DNA of 23,022 nt from Sideroxydans lithotrophicus (GCA_022736605.1 DZDB01000015.1:1-23022); one strand, 5' to 3'; counted from the first letter of the stretch, positions 8,776 through 16,813 are shown. Notes: generated by a model not told the origin, from the letters alone. A program made the numbers and translations.

Positions 8776-9132
8776 TCAGGCGGTGGGATCAAACCAGCAA
8801 GAAAGGTCTTGCAGGCTGCGGTAGGTGCGGGTGGTGGCGTCGTAATCGTCAACCGGCGCACCCACCGGGACGGCTTGCAGGCCCGCCAGTGCGGCGTTGG
8901 TGGCTTGCTCGATGAGGGCTTCGGCTTCAAGCCGGGTGTCGGCCTGGGCGTCGATCTGCATGCGGGCGTTGCGCAGGTTGGCGGCGTGGCCTTGCAGGTC
9001 GGCGGCGACATCGCCACCCACGCGGGTGAGCACGAGGCGCGGCTTGAGGCTGCCGTCTGGTGCGACATTGGGGTACACGCGGCCTGCAACCAGGCCCTGC
9101 AGCAGGGTGTAGAAGGTGGCATGGAGGATCAT
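8776..9132 (-). CDS. Tail terminator / tail completion protein (DUF3168 family)
   Basis: 118 aa, starting MILHATFYTLLQGLVAGRVY. The pattern (short helix, a VYPNVAPDG segment, a strand-rich middle with RLVLTRVGG, an Ala-rich helix) and the position directly before the tail tube protein match the DUF3168 tail-terminator group. This group caps the finished tail tube and mates it with the head connector. The start codon overlaps the stop of the gp10-like gene (ATGA at 9129-9132), and AGGGTGG lies upstream. Family membership is recognised by pattern and position and is likely but not certain. Confidence 0.85.
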   Translation of the reverse strand: MILHATFYTLLQGLVAGRVYPNVAPDGSLKPRLVLTRVGGDVAADLQGHAANLRNARMQIDAQADTRLEAEALIEQATNAALAGLQAVPVGAPVDDYDATTRTYRSLQDLSCWFDPTA

Positions 9133-9578
9133 GGCTGGCCACCCTGCACTTTTTCGATGCGCTGCCGCAGTTTTGCGGCCATGGCGACAACCGCGTCGCG
9201 CTTTTTGGCTTCGAAGGCTGGGCGCAGGAAGGGCTTTGCGGCCATGTTCACGGTGCCGAATTCGACAAACTTCCAGTAGTAGGCGTCTTGCGAATCGTCT
9301 TTTTTGCCGTCTTTGCCGCGCTTGGCGCCGGTGCGCACGCTGACAAAATAGGTCTGCTTGTCGATGCCGCTGCGTTCGCGGATTTGTTTGGCGTAGAGGG
9401 CGCGCTTGAGCGTGCCGGTCTGCTTGGGCGCGCGCAGTTTGGCTTCTTTGCGGATGGTTTGCGCGGCTGCGTTCACGGCGGCGCGCAGGGCGTTTTTCGC
9501 CAGCCGGTCGGGCAGGGCCAGCAGGCGGTCGTTGAGTTCTTTCAGGCCGGTGACCTGGACTTCAACCCATTCAGCCAT
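9129..9578 (-). CDS. HK97 gp10 family head-tail connection protein
   Basis: 149 aa starting MAEWVEVQVTGLKELNDRL. The gp10 family hallmarks are visible: the opening VTGLKELNDRLLALPDRLAK helix, KLRAPKQTGTLKRALY, and YYWKFVEFGTVNMAAKPFLR with its conserved aromatic FGT motif. The family acts at the neck and tail completion. The upstream residues of the open frame are shadow of the preceding gene; the chosen ATG at 9578 overlaps the upstream stop by 8 bases. A basic patch (RTGAKRGKDGKKDDS) lies in the middle. Coupled to the tail terminator by ATGA. Confidence 0.92.
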   Translation of the reverse strand: MAEWVEVQVTGLKELNDRLLALPDRLAKNALRAAVNAAAQTIRKEAKLRAPKQTGTLKRALYAKQIRERSGIDKQTYFVSVRTGAKRGKDGKKDDSQDAYYWKFVEFGTVNMAAKPFLRPAFEAKKRDAVVAMAAKLRQRIEKVQGGQP

Positions 9579-9909
9579 CGTTGCCTCCGAGCGTGCAGGG
9601 AAGGTCGAGATATTCGCGGCGGCCGATGTCGGGCAGCACGGCCTGAATGTTGTAGAGGGAAGCGCCGATGCGCACGCGCATGCCTGCGGCGATGTCGGTG
9701 CGATAACGCACGCGAATGCTGGCGGCCACGGTGCTGGCCTCAATGCCTGCAGCCACGGCCTCTTTGCCGCTGAGGTGCCGCACGTCGGCCCATAGGGGCG
9801 AGCCTGCAACGGGCTGCCAGGTGTCGATAGGCTGGCCAGCGGCGTCGTGCGCACCGGGCGTGCGTTGCTCGACGGCGATGAGGGTGCGAAGGGCGGCGGC
9901 GTTGAGCAT
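9571..9909 (-). CDS. Head-tail joining (adaptor/stopper) protein
   Basis: 112 aa starting MLNAAALRTLIAVEQRTPGA. The motifs DTWQPVAGSPLWADVRHLSGKE, a central SIRVRYRTDIAAGMRVR and the final LYNIQAVLPDIGRREYLDL are the recognisable core of the phage head-tail joining family (SPP1 gp16 / HK97 gp9-like stopper). It is predicted to seal the connector after DNA packaging. The start at 9909 lies 2 bases after the preceding gene; upstream residues in the same frame are shadow. The stop overlaps the gp10-like start. Confidence 0.9.
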   Translation of the reverse strand: MLNAAALRTLIAVEQRTPGAHDAAGQPIDTWQPVAGSPLWADVRHLSGKEAVAAGIEASTVAASIRVRYRTDIAAGMRVRIGASLYNIQAVLPDIGRREYLDLPCTLGGNDG

Positions 9910-9911
9910 GG

Positions 9912-10406
9912 TCAGGCCAGCGGGATGCGGTAGGGGTCGAGCAGACCGTCTGCAAATTGCCGGGGGGCCTGGCTGATTTGCTGCGTGGGGAGCAGGAATT
10001 GCCGGGCCTCTGCGCTGGTGATGACCCGGTGCACCATCCACATGCGAATGCCTGCGGGGACGGCAAGGACGTCGGCCCAGCCGCAGACGATGGTGAGCAC
10101 GCCATCTGCAGGGGCTGTGCAGGTGGGCGGCAGGCCGTCAGTCCAGGGTACATCGATGCCTGCCTGCTTGATGCTCTGCACCGGGGTGAGTCCGTACAGG
10201 TTCACCACGTCGCCAGCCGTCACGTCGATCTCCCAGGTTTGCGTGAGCAGACGGCGGCCGGTGGTGTGCTCGGCCTCTTCGCGCGCCTGCGCAATGGCCA
10301 GGCCGAGCATGGCGGGGTTTTCTGCACCGTCGAGGTGGCCCCACGACAGCACATCATCAATGGTGATGGGCTCGCGCGTTGGGGCGATGGTTTGGCGGGC
10401 AAGCAT
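9912..10406 (-). CDS. Head-tail connector protein (HK97 gp6-like)
   Basis: 164 aa, starting MLARQTIAPTREPITIDDV. Helical gp6-like pattern: PITIDDVLSWGHLDG opening, LGLAIAQAREEAEHTTGRRLL (the conserved long helix with a basic end), QTWEIDV, then GLTPVQSI and a C-terminal helix ending SQAPRQFADGLLDPYRIP. gp6-like adaptors form a ring under the portal. It sits between the small unknown gene and the stopper, consistent with the HK97 gene order. Starts 3 bases after the upstream stop. Confidence 0.92.
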   Translation of the reverse strand: MLARQTIAPTREPITIDDVLSWGHLDGAENPAMLGLAIAQAREEAEHTTGRRLLTQTWEIDVTAGDVVNLYGLTPVQSIKQAGIDVPWTDGLPPTCTAPADGVLTIVCGWADVLAVPAGIRMWMVHRVITSAEARQFLLPTQQISQAPRQFADGLLDPYRIPLA

Positions 10407-10409
10407 GGT

Positions 10410-10649
10410 TTATTCGGCGTCAGGTGACAGAGATTGGGGGGCAGCGTGCACGATGAGCGGATTGCCCAATTGGCGGCAGTACTCGACGGCTTCCGGGTGC
10501 GGGTCGATGTAGCCCGCATCGGCGTAGGCGGCTGTCATGTCGGGGTTGAACTGCACGAGGTCGTCGGGCTGGTAAACAATGCCGTCCACCGCCAGCGGCG
10601 TGAGCACGCGGCTGGGCTGGGGTGCATCGGTTTTTTGCGGCTTGGCCAT
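10410..10649 (-). CDS. Small hypothetical virion-module protein
   Basis: 79-aa protein, MAKPQKTDAPQPSRVLTPLA onward, with VDGIVYQPDDLVQFNPDMTA, YIDPHPEAVEYCRQLG and a polar tail. I do not recognise a named family. A basic, disordered N-terminus is followed by a compact VYQPDD/VQFN segment that could be a small beta domain. Position between the major capsid gene and the gp6-like adaptor is where many HK97-type phages keep a short gene of unknown role. It has its own start downstream of the hairpin that follows the capsid gene. It is probably real because it is tightly packed (3-base gap to the next gene) and has no competing frame. Confidence 0.75.
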   Translation of the reverse strand: MAKPQKTDAPQPSRVLTPLAVDGIVYQPDDLVQFNPDMTAAYADAGYIDPHPEAVEYCRQLGNPLIVHAAPQSLSPDAE

Positions 10650-10668
10650 GCGGTGTCCTGGTGGTGGG

Positions 10669-10705
10669 GGCCGGGCGCTTGAGCTTGGCTCTGCCGCGCC
10701 CGGCC
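10669..10705 (-). other. Strong RNA hairpin just after the capsid gene
   Basis: Perfect 10-bp arms GGCCGGGCGC (10669-10678) and GCGCCCGGCC (10696-10705) enclose 17 bases that contain a second small stem, GAGC-TTG-GCTC (10681-10691). There is no U-tract on either side, so it is not a standard terminator. It occupies most of the 80-base gap between the capsid stop and the next start, the largest gap in the late operon apart from that before terS. Confidence 0.7.
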
Positions 10706-10729
10706 ATCGAGGGTGGGTTGCGCTCTCGA

Positions 10730-11962
10730 TCAGGTGGCAGAGTTGACGTAGAGCTTCGCCGCGCCGCCGTTGTCAACCCAGGCGCCGCCGGAACGCATGA
10801 AAGCCAGGAAACCGACTTGGCCGAGCTTGGTATAGGCCGAGTCGGTGAAGCGGTACATGGTCACATCCATGACATCGCGGATCTTGTAGTAGCTCAGGTC
10901 GCCGAAGGCGATGGACTTGGCGCTGGCCGCCATAACGGGCATGTCGTTGTTCAGCACCAGGTCATGGCCCAGGAGCTGATCGGGCATGTTGCGGGTGATG
11001 CCGCCGTCATACGAGGGCACCCACAGCGGGCGACCGGCGGTGTCTTTGAGCTTGCGCAGGGCCTTGCGGGTTTGCTGGTGCATCATGAAACGCATGGTGC
11101 CGTTCATCTGATAGGCCACATCGACCGAATCGATCAGATCGACCAGATCGTCATAAACAACGGTGGTCGTCTGGCCGGTAGCGCCGGTCTTGCCGGTGCT
11201 CAGTGCCGTAACCATGCCCTGCGGCTGGTTCGTTCCAGTACCCACAGTGAACATGGTGTTGGTGATGCGGCCGAGGCGGGTGAGCAGGCGGGCATTGACG
11301 AAGGCCTCCACGTCCACCGAGCTGTCTTGCAGCAGTTCGAGGGGGATGGCTACCTCTGTGGAGCTGAACTTGTAGACGCCCAGGCCGATGGTGCCGAACA
11401 CGATGCCGGAAGCCGAGACTGTGGCATTTTGCGCCACGATCTCACCCGTTTCTGCGGTGCCGTTGCTGGTGGGGAAGGTCATGGGGTTGCCCTGCGCCGT
11501 TTGCAAAATCTCGGCGACGGAGCGCATGCCGCCAAAGGCCTTGAGCGCATCAAGCACCGACTTGGCAACGTCAGTCTGCACGGTGAAGCCGCCTTCGCTG
11601 CCGGTGGTGGTGGACATGGTGTTGCGGATGGCTTGCCATTCGGCGGTATTCAGGGCCTGGTCGCCACCGCGCAGCCATTTGGCGTAGAGCGCTTGGGCAG
11701 GGCTGCCGGTTTTGGCGGCTGAGGCTGCGGCGCGGGCGGCGGCTTCGTCCATCGCACCATCGACCTGGGTTTGCGCGGCGATGTCGAGCAGGCGCTGTTC
11801 GCGGGTCAGCTCAGTGTCGGAGTCGGAGAGTTTGGCATCGAGGCCGTCCCACTGCGCTTGCAGCTCTGGCGTCCACTTGTCGCCAGGGTTGGCGTCGATG
11901 AGGTTGCGCATATCGCGGGCAATGGCGTTGCGGCGCTCGCGTGCTTCGATGAGTCTTGACAT
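10730..11962 (-). CDS. Major capsid protein, HK97 fold
   Basis: 410-aa capsid precursor. Residues about 1-105 form a charged, coiled-coil delta (scaffold) domain starting MSRLIEARERRNAIARDMRN and rich in Glu/Asp/Ala. A conserved core follows: TMSTTTGSEGGFTVQTDVAK (N-arm to E-loop), VAIPLELLQDSSVDVEAFVN (spine helix), NTMFTVGTGTNQPQGMVTAL, and the P/A-domain end DVTMYRFTDSAYTKLGQVGF. The GGFTVQ and GTGTNQPQG motifs are diagnostic. The delta domain is presumably removed by the adjacent ClpP-type protease. AGGAG stands upstream of the ATG, and a strong hairpin follows the gene. Confidence 0.97.
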   Translation of the reverse strand: MSRLIEARERRNAIARDMRNLIDANPGDKWTPELQAQWDGLDAKLSDSDTELTREQRLLDIAAQTQVDGAMDEAAARAAASAAKTGSPAQALYAKWLRGGDQALNTAEWQAIRNTMSTTTGSEGGFTVQTDVAKSVLDALKAFGGMRSVAEILQTAQGNPMTFPTSNGTAETGEIVAQNATVSASGIVFGTIGLGVYKFSSTEVAIPLELLQDSSVDVEAFVNARLLTRLGRITNTMFTVGTGTNQPQGMVTALSTGKTGATGQTTTVVYDDLVDLIDSVDVAYQMNGTMRFMMHQQTRKALRKLKDTAGRPLWVPSYDGGITRNMPDQLLGHDLVLNNDMPVMAASAKSIAFGDLSYYKIRDVMDVTMYRFTDSAYTKLGQVGFLAFMRSGGAWVDNGGAAKLYVNSAT

Positions 11963-11989
11963 GGTGAGGCTCCTGTGGGTGTGCCGCGA

Positions 11990-12772
11990 TTAGCGGCGGT
12001 TGATCGATGGCGTGAGCGCCGGATCGATTCGGGGGTCTGCGCGGCGGTCGCTCGCATCGATGCGAGCGCGCAGCGCAGGGGTGGGGTCGTGTTTGGCGGC
12101 GGGAGGCTTGGCCTTGGCCTGCGCCGGGGCGTGGGCAAAGGCGCTGAGGTTCCAGGCATTGGTCGGCGCGGGTTGGTCTGCCGCAATGCTGTCGGCATAG
12201 CCTGCGGCCACGGCTTCCTCAGCGGTAAACCAAGTTTCTGCGGCCATGGCGGCGAGCACGTCGTCTGGTTTTTGGCCGGTGCGGTTGGCATAGGTTTGCG
12301 CCAGGGTGCCGTCGATCTTCTCCAGCAGTGCGGCCGTTTGCAGCAGGTCGTCGGCATTGCCCCATGCGCCTGTCCACGCTTTGTGAATCATGAGCATGGA
12401 GCCTTGGGTGGACATGATGATTTCGTCGCCCGCCATGGCCAGAAAGCTGGCGGCGCTGGCGGCCAGGCCATCCACATGCACGACGATGCGGGCGCTGTGC
12501 TCGCGCAGGGCGGCCTCCATGGCGCGGGCGGCAAACACGCTGCCGCCGGGGCTGTTGATGCGCAGATGAATGGTGCTGGCCTGGGTGTCGCGCAGTTGTT
12601 GCAGAAAAGCGGACGGGGTGACGCCGCCAAACCATTCGGCTTCGAGATCGCTGTCAACGATCACGTCGTACAGCAGAATTTCTGCTTCGCCACTATCGAG
12701 CGCGCGCACGGTGAACTGGCGCGCCGGGGCGGCTTTGTTGGAGGCGAGCAGGGCCAGCAGATTGCGTTTCAT
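11990..12772 (-). CDS. Head maturation protease, ClpP-like (S14)
   Basis: 260-aa prohead protease that should cleave the capsid delta domain. The ClpP fold is plain: IHLRINSPGGSVFAARAM (oxyanion region, residues 68-85), HVDGLAASAASFLAMAGDEI with nucleophile Ser106, MLMIHKAW with catalytic His130, and ETWFTAEEAVAAGYAD. The third ClpP residue (Asp in RDT) aligns to Ala, and an acidic Glu lies a few residues later in AETWFT, as is usual in phage ClpP-like enzymes. A Pro/Ala-rich tail (about 210-260) is probably flexible. The start overlaps the portal stop (ATGA, 12769-12772). Confidence 0.95.
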   Translation of the reverse strand: MKRNLLALLASNKAAPARQFTVRALDSGEAEILLYDVIVDSDLEAEWFGGVTPSAFLQQLRDTQASTIHLRINSPGGSVFAARAMEAALREHSARIVVHVDGLAASAASFLAMAGDEIIMSTQGSMLMIHKAWTGAWGNADDLLQTAALLEKIDGTLAQTYANRTGQKPDDVLAAMAAETWFTAEEAVAAGYADSIAADQPAPTNAWNLSAFAHAPAQAKAKPPAAKHDPTPALRARIDASDRRADPRIDPALTPSINRR

Positions 12773-14064
12773 GGTTTTGCTCCAGGTGCAGGCTGCGACG
12801 GGTTGGCCTGGCGGTAGAGTTGTGCGGCATCGGCTCCGATGGGCTTGAGTTTTTCAAGACGGCGGATTTCATCGACGGTCATCCACCCAGGCCCCTGGCT
12901 GCCGCCGATGGCTTGGCGGTAGTAGTCGCCGAGCTTGGTCAGGTCGCCACGCAGCAGGGCGGAGCGGTCGAACTCGACGTAGTTTTTCGCGGTCTTGAAC
13001 AGCTTGTAATTCAGCTCTTGCTCATCGCGCACGAGGTGGGGTTGCAGGGTGTAGTTGATGAAGCCCTGCCCCATTTCGCTGACGCCAGTGCCCCAGGCGC
13101 TGGCCTTGTCCGTTTCGCCGATCATGAAGGGCGGAACACCGAAGGTGCGCGCGATGTCGATGACCTGAAACTGGCGGCTCTGCAGCAACTGCGCATCGGC
13201 GGCACTCATGCTGAGCTGCTCGACCTTGCCGCCTTGCGTGAGCACAATGGGCTTTCCAGCGTTGGTGCTGCCGCTGTAGCGGCTGGCCCACTGCGTGCGC
13301 AGGGATTCGATCTGGTCGTTGTCGAGCTTGCCGTCGTAGGTGAGCGCCACCTTGGCGGTGGTGGCGTTGCGGTAGTAGTTGGCGCTGTGTTTGTCGGCAG
13401 CTAGAGCAATGCCGATGCCTCGGCGGGCACCCCAGGCGATGGTGCTCATGCCGCGCAGGCCGTCGAAACCGAAATTCGTGAAGTGCAGCATGTCGGCCTG
13501 GTTCACGGCGCGGGTGAGGCCGGGCTTGACCTGCACGGCATAGTTCAGCTCGTTGTCGATGCGAAACGGTGCAACGGCCAGGGGATGAATGGGTAGCGCC
13601 TCTTGAATGGTTCCGTAGCCATCGCGAATGAGTAGGGCGAAGCCGTCGCCGTAGAGGTGACGGCTGGCTTCGATGTATTCCCAGAATGCGGCGGCGCTGA
13701 TGGCGGGGCTGGGGCGTTCATTGAATACCCACCACAGCGGGTGGTCTTCGACCAGGGTGCGGGTGGAGTCTGCTCCGCGCCGGTAGAAATCGACCGGAAG
13801 GCTAGCCTTGGCGCCCGCAATCAGGCGGATGCAGGCGAACACGGCCGAGACCTGCAGCGCAGTGGTGGGCGTGACGACTTCGCCGCTTTCATCAGCCATA
13901 GCGCCGATGGCTTCCATCAGCTCGCTGTAGCTGAGGCTTGTCGCGGTGATGCCGGAGTCGATGTTCATGACAGCGGCAGGCCAGGATGGTTCGATGCGCT
14001 GGACTGCCACGGCGTTGCGCGGCGCGACAGTCAATCGGTTGGAGAGGCGTGCGAACAGGCTCAT
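12769..14064 (-). CDS. Portal protein, HK97 family
   Basis: 431-aa portal that forms the dodecameric packaging vertex. Recognisable from ALQVSAVFACIRLIAGAKAS (the conserved N-terminal helix), HPLWWVFNERPSPAISAAAF, EYIEASRHLYGDGFALLIRD, LHFTNFGFDGLRGMSTIAW and YRNATTAKVALTYDGKLDND, followed by FGVPPFMIGETDKASAWGTG. The family's usual length is about 400-430 aa. It sits 2 bases after terL (gap 14065-14066) and is coupled to the protease by ATGA. No anomalies seen. Confidence 0.97.
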   Translation of the reverse strand: MSLFARLSNRLTVAPRNAVAVQRIEPSWPAAVMNIDSGITATSLSYSELMEAIGAMADESGEVVTPTTALQVSAVFACIRLIAGAKASLPVDFYRRGADSTRTLVEDHPLWWVFNERPSPAISAAAFWEYIEASRHLYGDGFALLIRDGYGTIQEALPIHPLAVAPFRIDNELNYAVQVKPGLTRAVNQADMLHFTNFGFDGLRGMSTIAWGARRGIGIALAADKHSANYYRNATTAKVALTYDGKLDNDQIESLRTQWASRYSGSTNAGKPIVLTQGGKVEQLSMSAADAQLLQSRQFQVIDIARTFGVPPFMIGETDKASAWGTGVSEMGQGFINYTLQPHLVRDEQELNYKLFKTAKNYVEFDRSALLRGDLTKLGDYYRQAIGGSQGPGWMTVDEIRRLEKLKPIGADAAQLYRQANPSQPAPGAKP

Positions 14065-14066
14065 GG

Positions 14067-15755
14067 TCAGACCTCAACAAACGCCTGATCGACGATGGTG
14101 TCGTCGCGGTTGTGAATGGCCCGGTTGAACGCCATGATGGCGGCAACAACGCCGTCGATCTTGTTCTCGGGGCGCTCTTTGCGGGGGTAGATGTTGTCTT
14201 TTGCGTCGTGATGACAGACGATGTTGCTGACCATCCAAGTGGTGATGGGGTTGCCGTCGTGCACCAGCTTGCCAGCGATGGCGAGCGCTTCGATGTGCTT
14301 CATGGGCTCGCTGAAATTCATCACCGAGGGGCGCAGCTCGATCATGGGCACATCGCGGTTGAGCAGGTTGCCAGCCATTTGCGTGGCCTGGTAGGGGTCG
14401 TAGGCCTGGGCCTGCAGCGCGTAGGTGCGAAAGTCGTCGTAGACGTCGGTCTCGATCTGCTGCAGGTCGGTGATGTCGCCAGGGGTCACGGTGAGGTGGC
14501 CTGCGCGTGCCCATCCGCTGTATTGGCTGTTGGCGCCCATTTCGACAGCACGCTCGGGTAGGTAGTACGCGCTGATCAGGTAGAACAGGCCAGATTCGCT
14601 GTCGGCAAATACGCGCATGCGGGCAGCGATGTCAACCTTGCTGGCCAGGTCGAGACCGCCGTAGCACGGCAGGTGCGCCACGTCGTCGGCTATCAGGCCT
14701 GGCCGGGCGCAGCGCTCCCAGGCACGCATGTCCATCCAGGCGCTGTCTGCATTCACCCAGACATTGAAGCGCTTGGTCAGCAGGTTGTTGACGGCGCTGG
14801 ACATGGTGCTGGCCTTGCTGACAGCGGCGCGCAGGTCGTCAATGTTGACGCTGACGCAAAGGCCGGGGTTGGCCTTTGTCCAGACGCTTTCATCCGTCCA
14901 GTCGTCGTTGTCGTCAAGGGTGTAGATCGCGCCGAACACGCGGTCATCCACGGCGTCGCCGCTCAGGATTTTGGTGATGTGCGTGCGGCGCTCGTAGCAG
15001 ATTCCACTGCGGTTGCTGCCGGCCGTGGTGATGGCCCACAGCAGGGACTGCTCACGCGCGCCACGTGCGGTGTCGATCACGTCGTACACCGTGCGGGTTT
15101 TGTGGGCGTGAAATTCGTCGATGATGGCGCCGTGCACGTTGAGTCCGTCGAGCGTGCTGCCCTCGGCGCTGAGGGCGCGGAACACGCTGGCGGTGTCGGG
15201 CTGCAGTACCGAGTGCTCGAACACGCTGAGGCCCAGCGCGTGCTGCATGCTGCGGTCGCGCTGGCACATATGCTTGGCATCATCGAACACGATGCGGGCC
15301 TGCTCGCGTGTGGTGGCGGCGCTATAAACCTCGGAACCGGGCTCGCCATCGGCGAAGGCGAGATAGAGCGCCACACCGCTGCTGAGCGTGGACTTGGCAT
15401 TCTTTCGAGCGACTTCCAGATACGCCTCAAGGAAGCGGCGCATCGCGGTGTCGCGGTGTAGCCAGCCAAAGGTGGTGGTCAGAATGAAGGCCTGCCAACC
15501 ATCCAGCTCGATCAGCGCCCCTTCGCGTGCCCACTTGCCCTTGATATGGGGCAGCATCTCGATAAACGCGCAGACATGCTCGGCGGCTTGCGGAGAAAAC
15601 ACCCAAGGAAATTCGTCTGTCGTCTCCCGGCTCAGATCATCAGCCTGGCGCTGACAGGCGCGCTTGATCCAGTGGCAGGCCACGATGGAGCCGTCGAGCA
15701 CGCCGCCGGTATAGGCGGTGGCCTGGGCGATGTAGTGACCCGGATCGCGCGTCAT
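14067..15755 (-). CDS. terL: Terminase large subunit
   Basis: 562-aa packaging motor and nuclease. The ATPase half has the Walker A-like EVARKNAKSTLSSG (Lys121-Ser122) and Walker B VHGAIIDEFHAH (Asp213-Glu214), followed by LLWAITTAGSNRSGI (coupling motif C). The nuclease half begins around CYGGLDLASKVDIAA (Asp369), with a late acidic motif in ENKIDGVVAAIMAFNRAIHN. The ATG at 15755 (MTRDPGHYIAQATAYTGGV) is chosen because it follows the terS stop by one base (TGACATG); the open frame further upstream only encodes shadow of terS. This is the P27-associated terminase type that works with an HNH protein. Confidence 0.96.
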   Translation of the reverse strand: MTRDPGHYIAQATAYTGGVLDGSIVACHWIKRACQRQADDLSRETTDEFPWVFSPQAAEHVCAFIEMLPHIKGKWAREGALIELDGWQAFILTTTFGWLHRDTAMRRFLEAYLEVARKNAKSTLSSGVALYLAFADGEPGSEVYSAATTREQARIVFDDAKHMCQRDRSMQHALGLSVFEHSVLQPDTASVFRALSAEGSTLDGLNVHGAIIDEFHAHKTRTVYDVIDTARGAREQSLLWAITTAGSNRSGICYERRTHITKILSGDAVDDRVFGAIYTLDDNDDWTDESVWTKANPGLCVSVNIDDLRAAVSKASTMSSAVNNLLTKRFNVWVNADSAWMDMRAWERCARPGLIADDVAHLPCYGGLDLASKVDIAARMRVFADSESGLFYLISAYYLPERAVEMGANSQYSGWARAGHLTVTPGDITDLQQIETDVYDDFRTYALQAQAYDPYQATQMAGNLLNRDVPMIELRPSVMNFSEPMKHIEALAIAGKLVHDGNPITTWMVSNIVCHHDAKDNIYPRKERPENKIDGVVAAIMAFNRAIHNRDDTIVDQAFVEV

Positions 15756-15756
15756 G

Positions 15757-16293
15757 TCAGCGACCCCCGGAGAACCGAGACCAGCCTGCGGGTTTTTCCA
15801 TGCCCGGCAAATCTTGCTGGCCCATATTGTTCGATGCCGCCACGCGCGACCGCGCGCTGGGTGACAAACCGAAAGCATCGCCAAACTTCTTGACCTGATC
15901 GCGCAGGCTGTTGAGCAACTGGACGTGCACGCTCTGCACTTCGTAGCCGTTCGGCGTGCTGGCGATAAAGGCTTTCACCGGATCGACATTCCTCTCGGCC
16001 AGCACCGCCATGCGTGCATTCAGGCTGCGCTCAACAAGATGCAGGTGGGCGGCGGCTTGGCAATAGGCGCCAAACTGTTCAATGTCCAGCCGAGAAATGA
16101 GACCAACGTCGAACAGTGCGGCGGCGTCGCGCTTCCAAATTTTCCGAGCTTCGTCTGTGAGATATTTTGGCGGCGTCGGAATCGCAATCTCCGGGTTCAC
16201 GCCATCGGCCAAATCGCGCGCAGCAGGACGCCGAAAGTTGCCCTGGAGCACCTTCAAACTTTCCGGCTTCGGCTGTGGACCACGCAAACCCAT
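15757..16293 (-). CDS. terS: Terminase small subunit, P27 family
   Basis: 178 aa from the ATG at 16293. The opening MGLRGPQPKPESLKVLQGNF is typical of P27-type small terminases that recognise the packaging site. A TTG four codons upstream is possible but the ATG has GAGG about 8 bases upstream and matches the family start. The middle (PKYLTDEARKIWKRDAAALF, LISRLDIEQFGAYCQAAAHL) is the helical oligomerisation core. It ends with a polar tail (DLPGMEKPAGWSRFSGGR). It lies directly upstream of terL and about 95 bases downstream of HNH. Confidence 0.95.
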   Translation of the reverse strand: MGLRGPQPKPESLKVLQGNFRRPAARDLADGVNPEIAIPTPPKYLTDEARKIWKRDAAALFDVGLISRLDIEQFGAYCQAAAHLHLVERSLNARMAVLAERNVDPVKAFIASTPNGYEVQSVHVQLLNSLRDQVKKFGDAFGLSPSARSRVAASNNMGQQDLPGMEKPAGWSRFSGGR

Positions 16294-16318
16294 TGCTATC
16301 CTCAAAAAAGCACAAATC

Positions 16319-16407
16319 TTGATACCCCCCCCTCAAAACTCAGCACCACAAAAATATGACGAGGCGCACGGTTTCGTGTGGAGGGGCTTAAACTTTTGAT
16401 ACCCCCC
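16319..16407 (-). repeat. Direct repeat around the HNH-terS gap; packaging-site candidate
   Basis: TTGATACCCCCC occurs at 16319-16330 and again at 16396-16407, 77 bases apart, each with a C-run (8 and 6 C). The second copy lies inside the HNH stop region, encoding its last residues RGVSKV. The spacer is AT-richer than its surroundings. HNH-linked terminase phages have their cos site near HNH and terS, so this could be the terminase recognition or cleavage region; this is not proven. Confidence 0.35.
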
Positions 16408-16780
16408 TAGGGTGCGGTGTGTTGCCGAAGCCGCCGTCTTCGCGCGCGGTTTTTTGCGCGTGGTGACGATGACAAAGCGGCTGCCAGTTGCTGCTGTCCC
16501 AGAACAACGTCATGTCGCCACGGTGCGGCTGGATGTGGTCAACGTCGGTTGCTGCGGTCATGCGATGCTCCTGTTCACACTGCACGCACATGGGGTGCGA
16601 TCTCAAGAACCCTTCCCGCGCCCGACGCCATGCGCTTGAGTAGCCACGTTTGCTGCTGCTCTCGCGCCGCGCATCGACTTCCTGCCTCGCTGCCCGCTTG
16701 TGCTTGGCGCAGTAGCCAGGCTCGGCCACGAGGGCGGAACATCCTGGGTGACGGCAAGGGGTCAGCGGGCGACGGGGCAT
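16388..16780 (-). CDS. HNH endonuclease (packaging-associated)
   Basis: 130-aa HNH nuclease that in HK97-type phages works with terS, terL and portal to cut the packaging site. Residues 9-27 form a zinc-finger-like C-x4-C-x9-C-x2-H (PCRHPGCSALVAEPGYCAKH). The HNH core is DVDHIQPHRGDMTLFWDSSN (His82, Asn98), then CHRHHAQKT (His107), with the structural cysteines CVQC (65, 68) and Cys103. Its ATG directly follows the U-tract of a terminator and has no Shine-Dalgarno sequence. Expression would therefore need read-through by the upstream Q-like protein, and translation may be inefficient or coupled. Confidence 0.93.
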   Translation of the reverse strand: MPRRPLTPCRHPGCSALVAEPGYCAKHKRAARQEVDARRESSSKRGYSSAWRRAREGFLRSHPMCVQCEQEHRMTAATDVDHIQPHRGDMTLFWDSSNWQPLCHRHHAQKTAREDGGFGNTPHPRGVSKV

Positions 16781-16781
16781 G

Positions 16782-16813
16782 AAAAAACCCGCAGAGCTTG
16801 CGCTGTGCGGGTT
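16782..16813 (-). terminator. Intrinsic terminator between Q-like gene and late operon (tR'-like)
   Basis: On the minus strand, a stem AACCCGCA/TGCGGGTT continues past one C-C mismatch into AGC/GCT, closed by a GCAA (GNRA) tetraloop. It is followed by six U residues (16787-16782), immediately before the HNH ATG. This is a textbook Rho-independent terminator. It sits exactly between the putative antiterminator gene and the late genes, where lambda has tR'. Confidence 0.88.

Noticed and set aside
10622..11722. Plus-strand open frame of 366 codons opposite the capsid gene
   Set aside because: Antisense shadow with a Gly/His/Ala-rich composition opposite the certain capsid protein.
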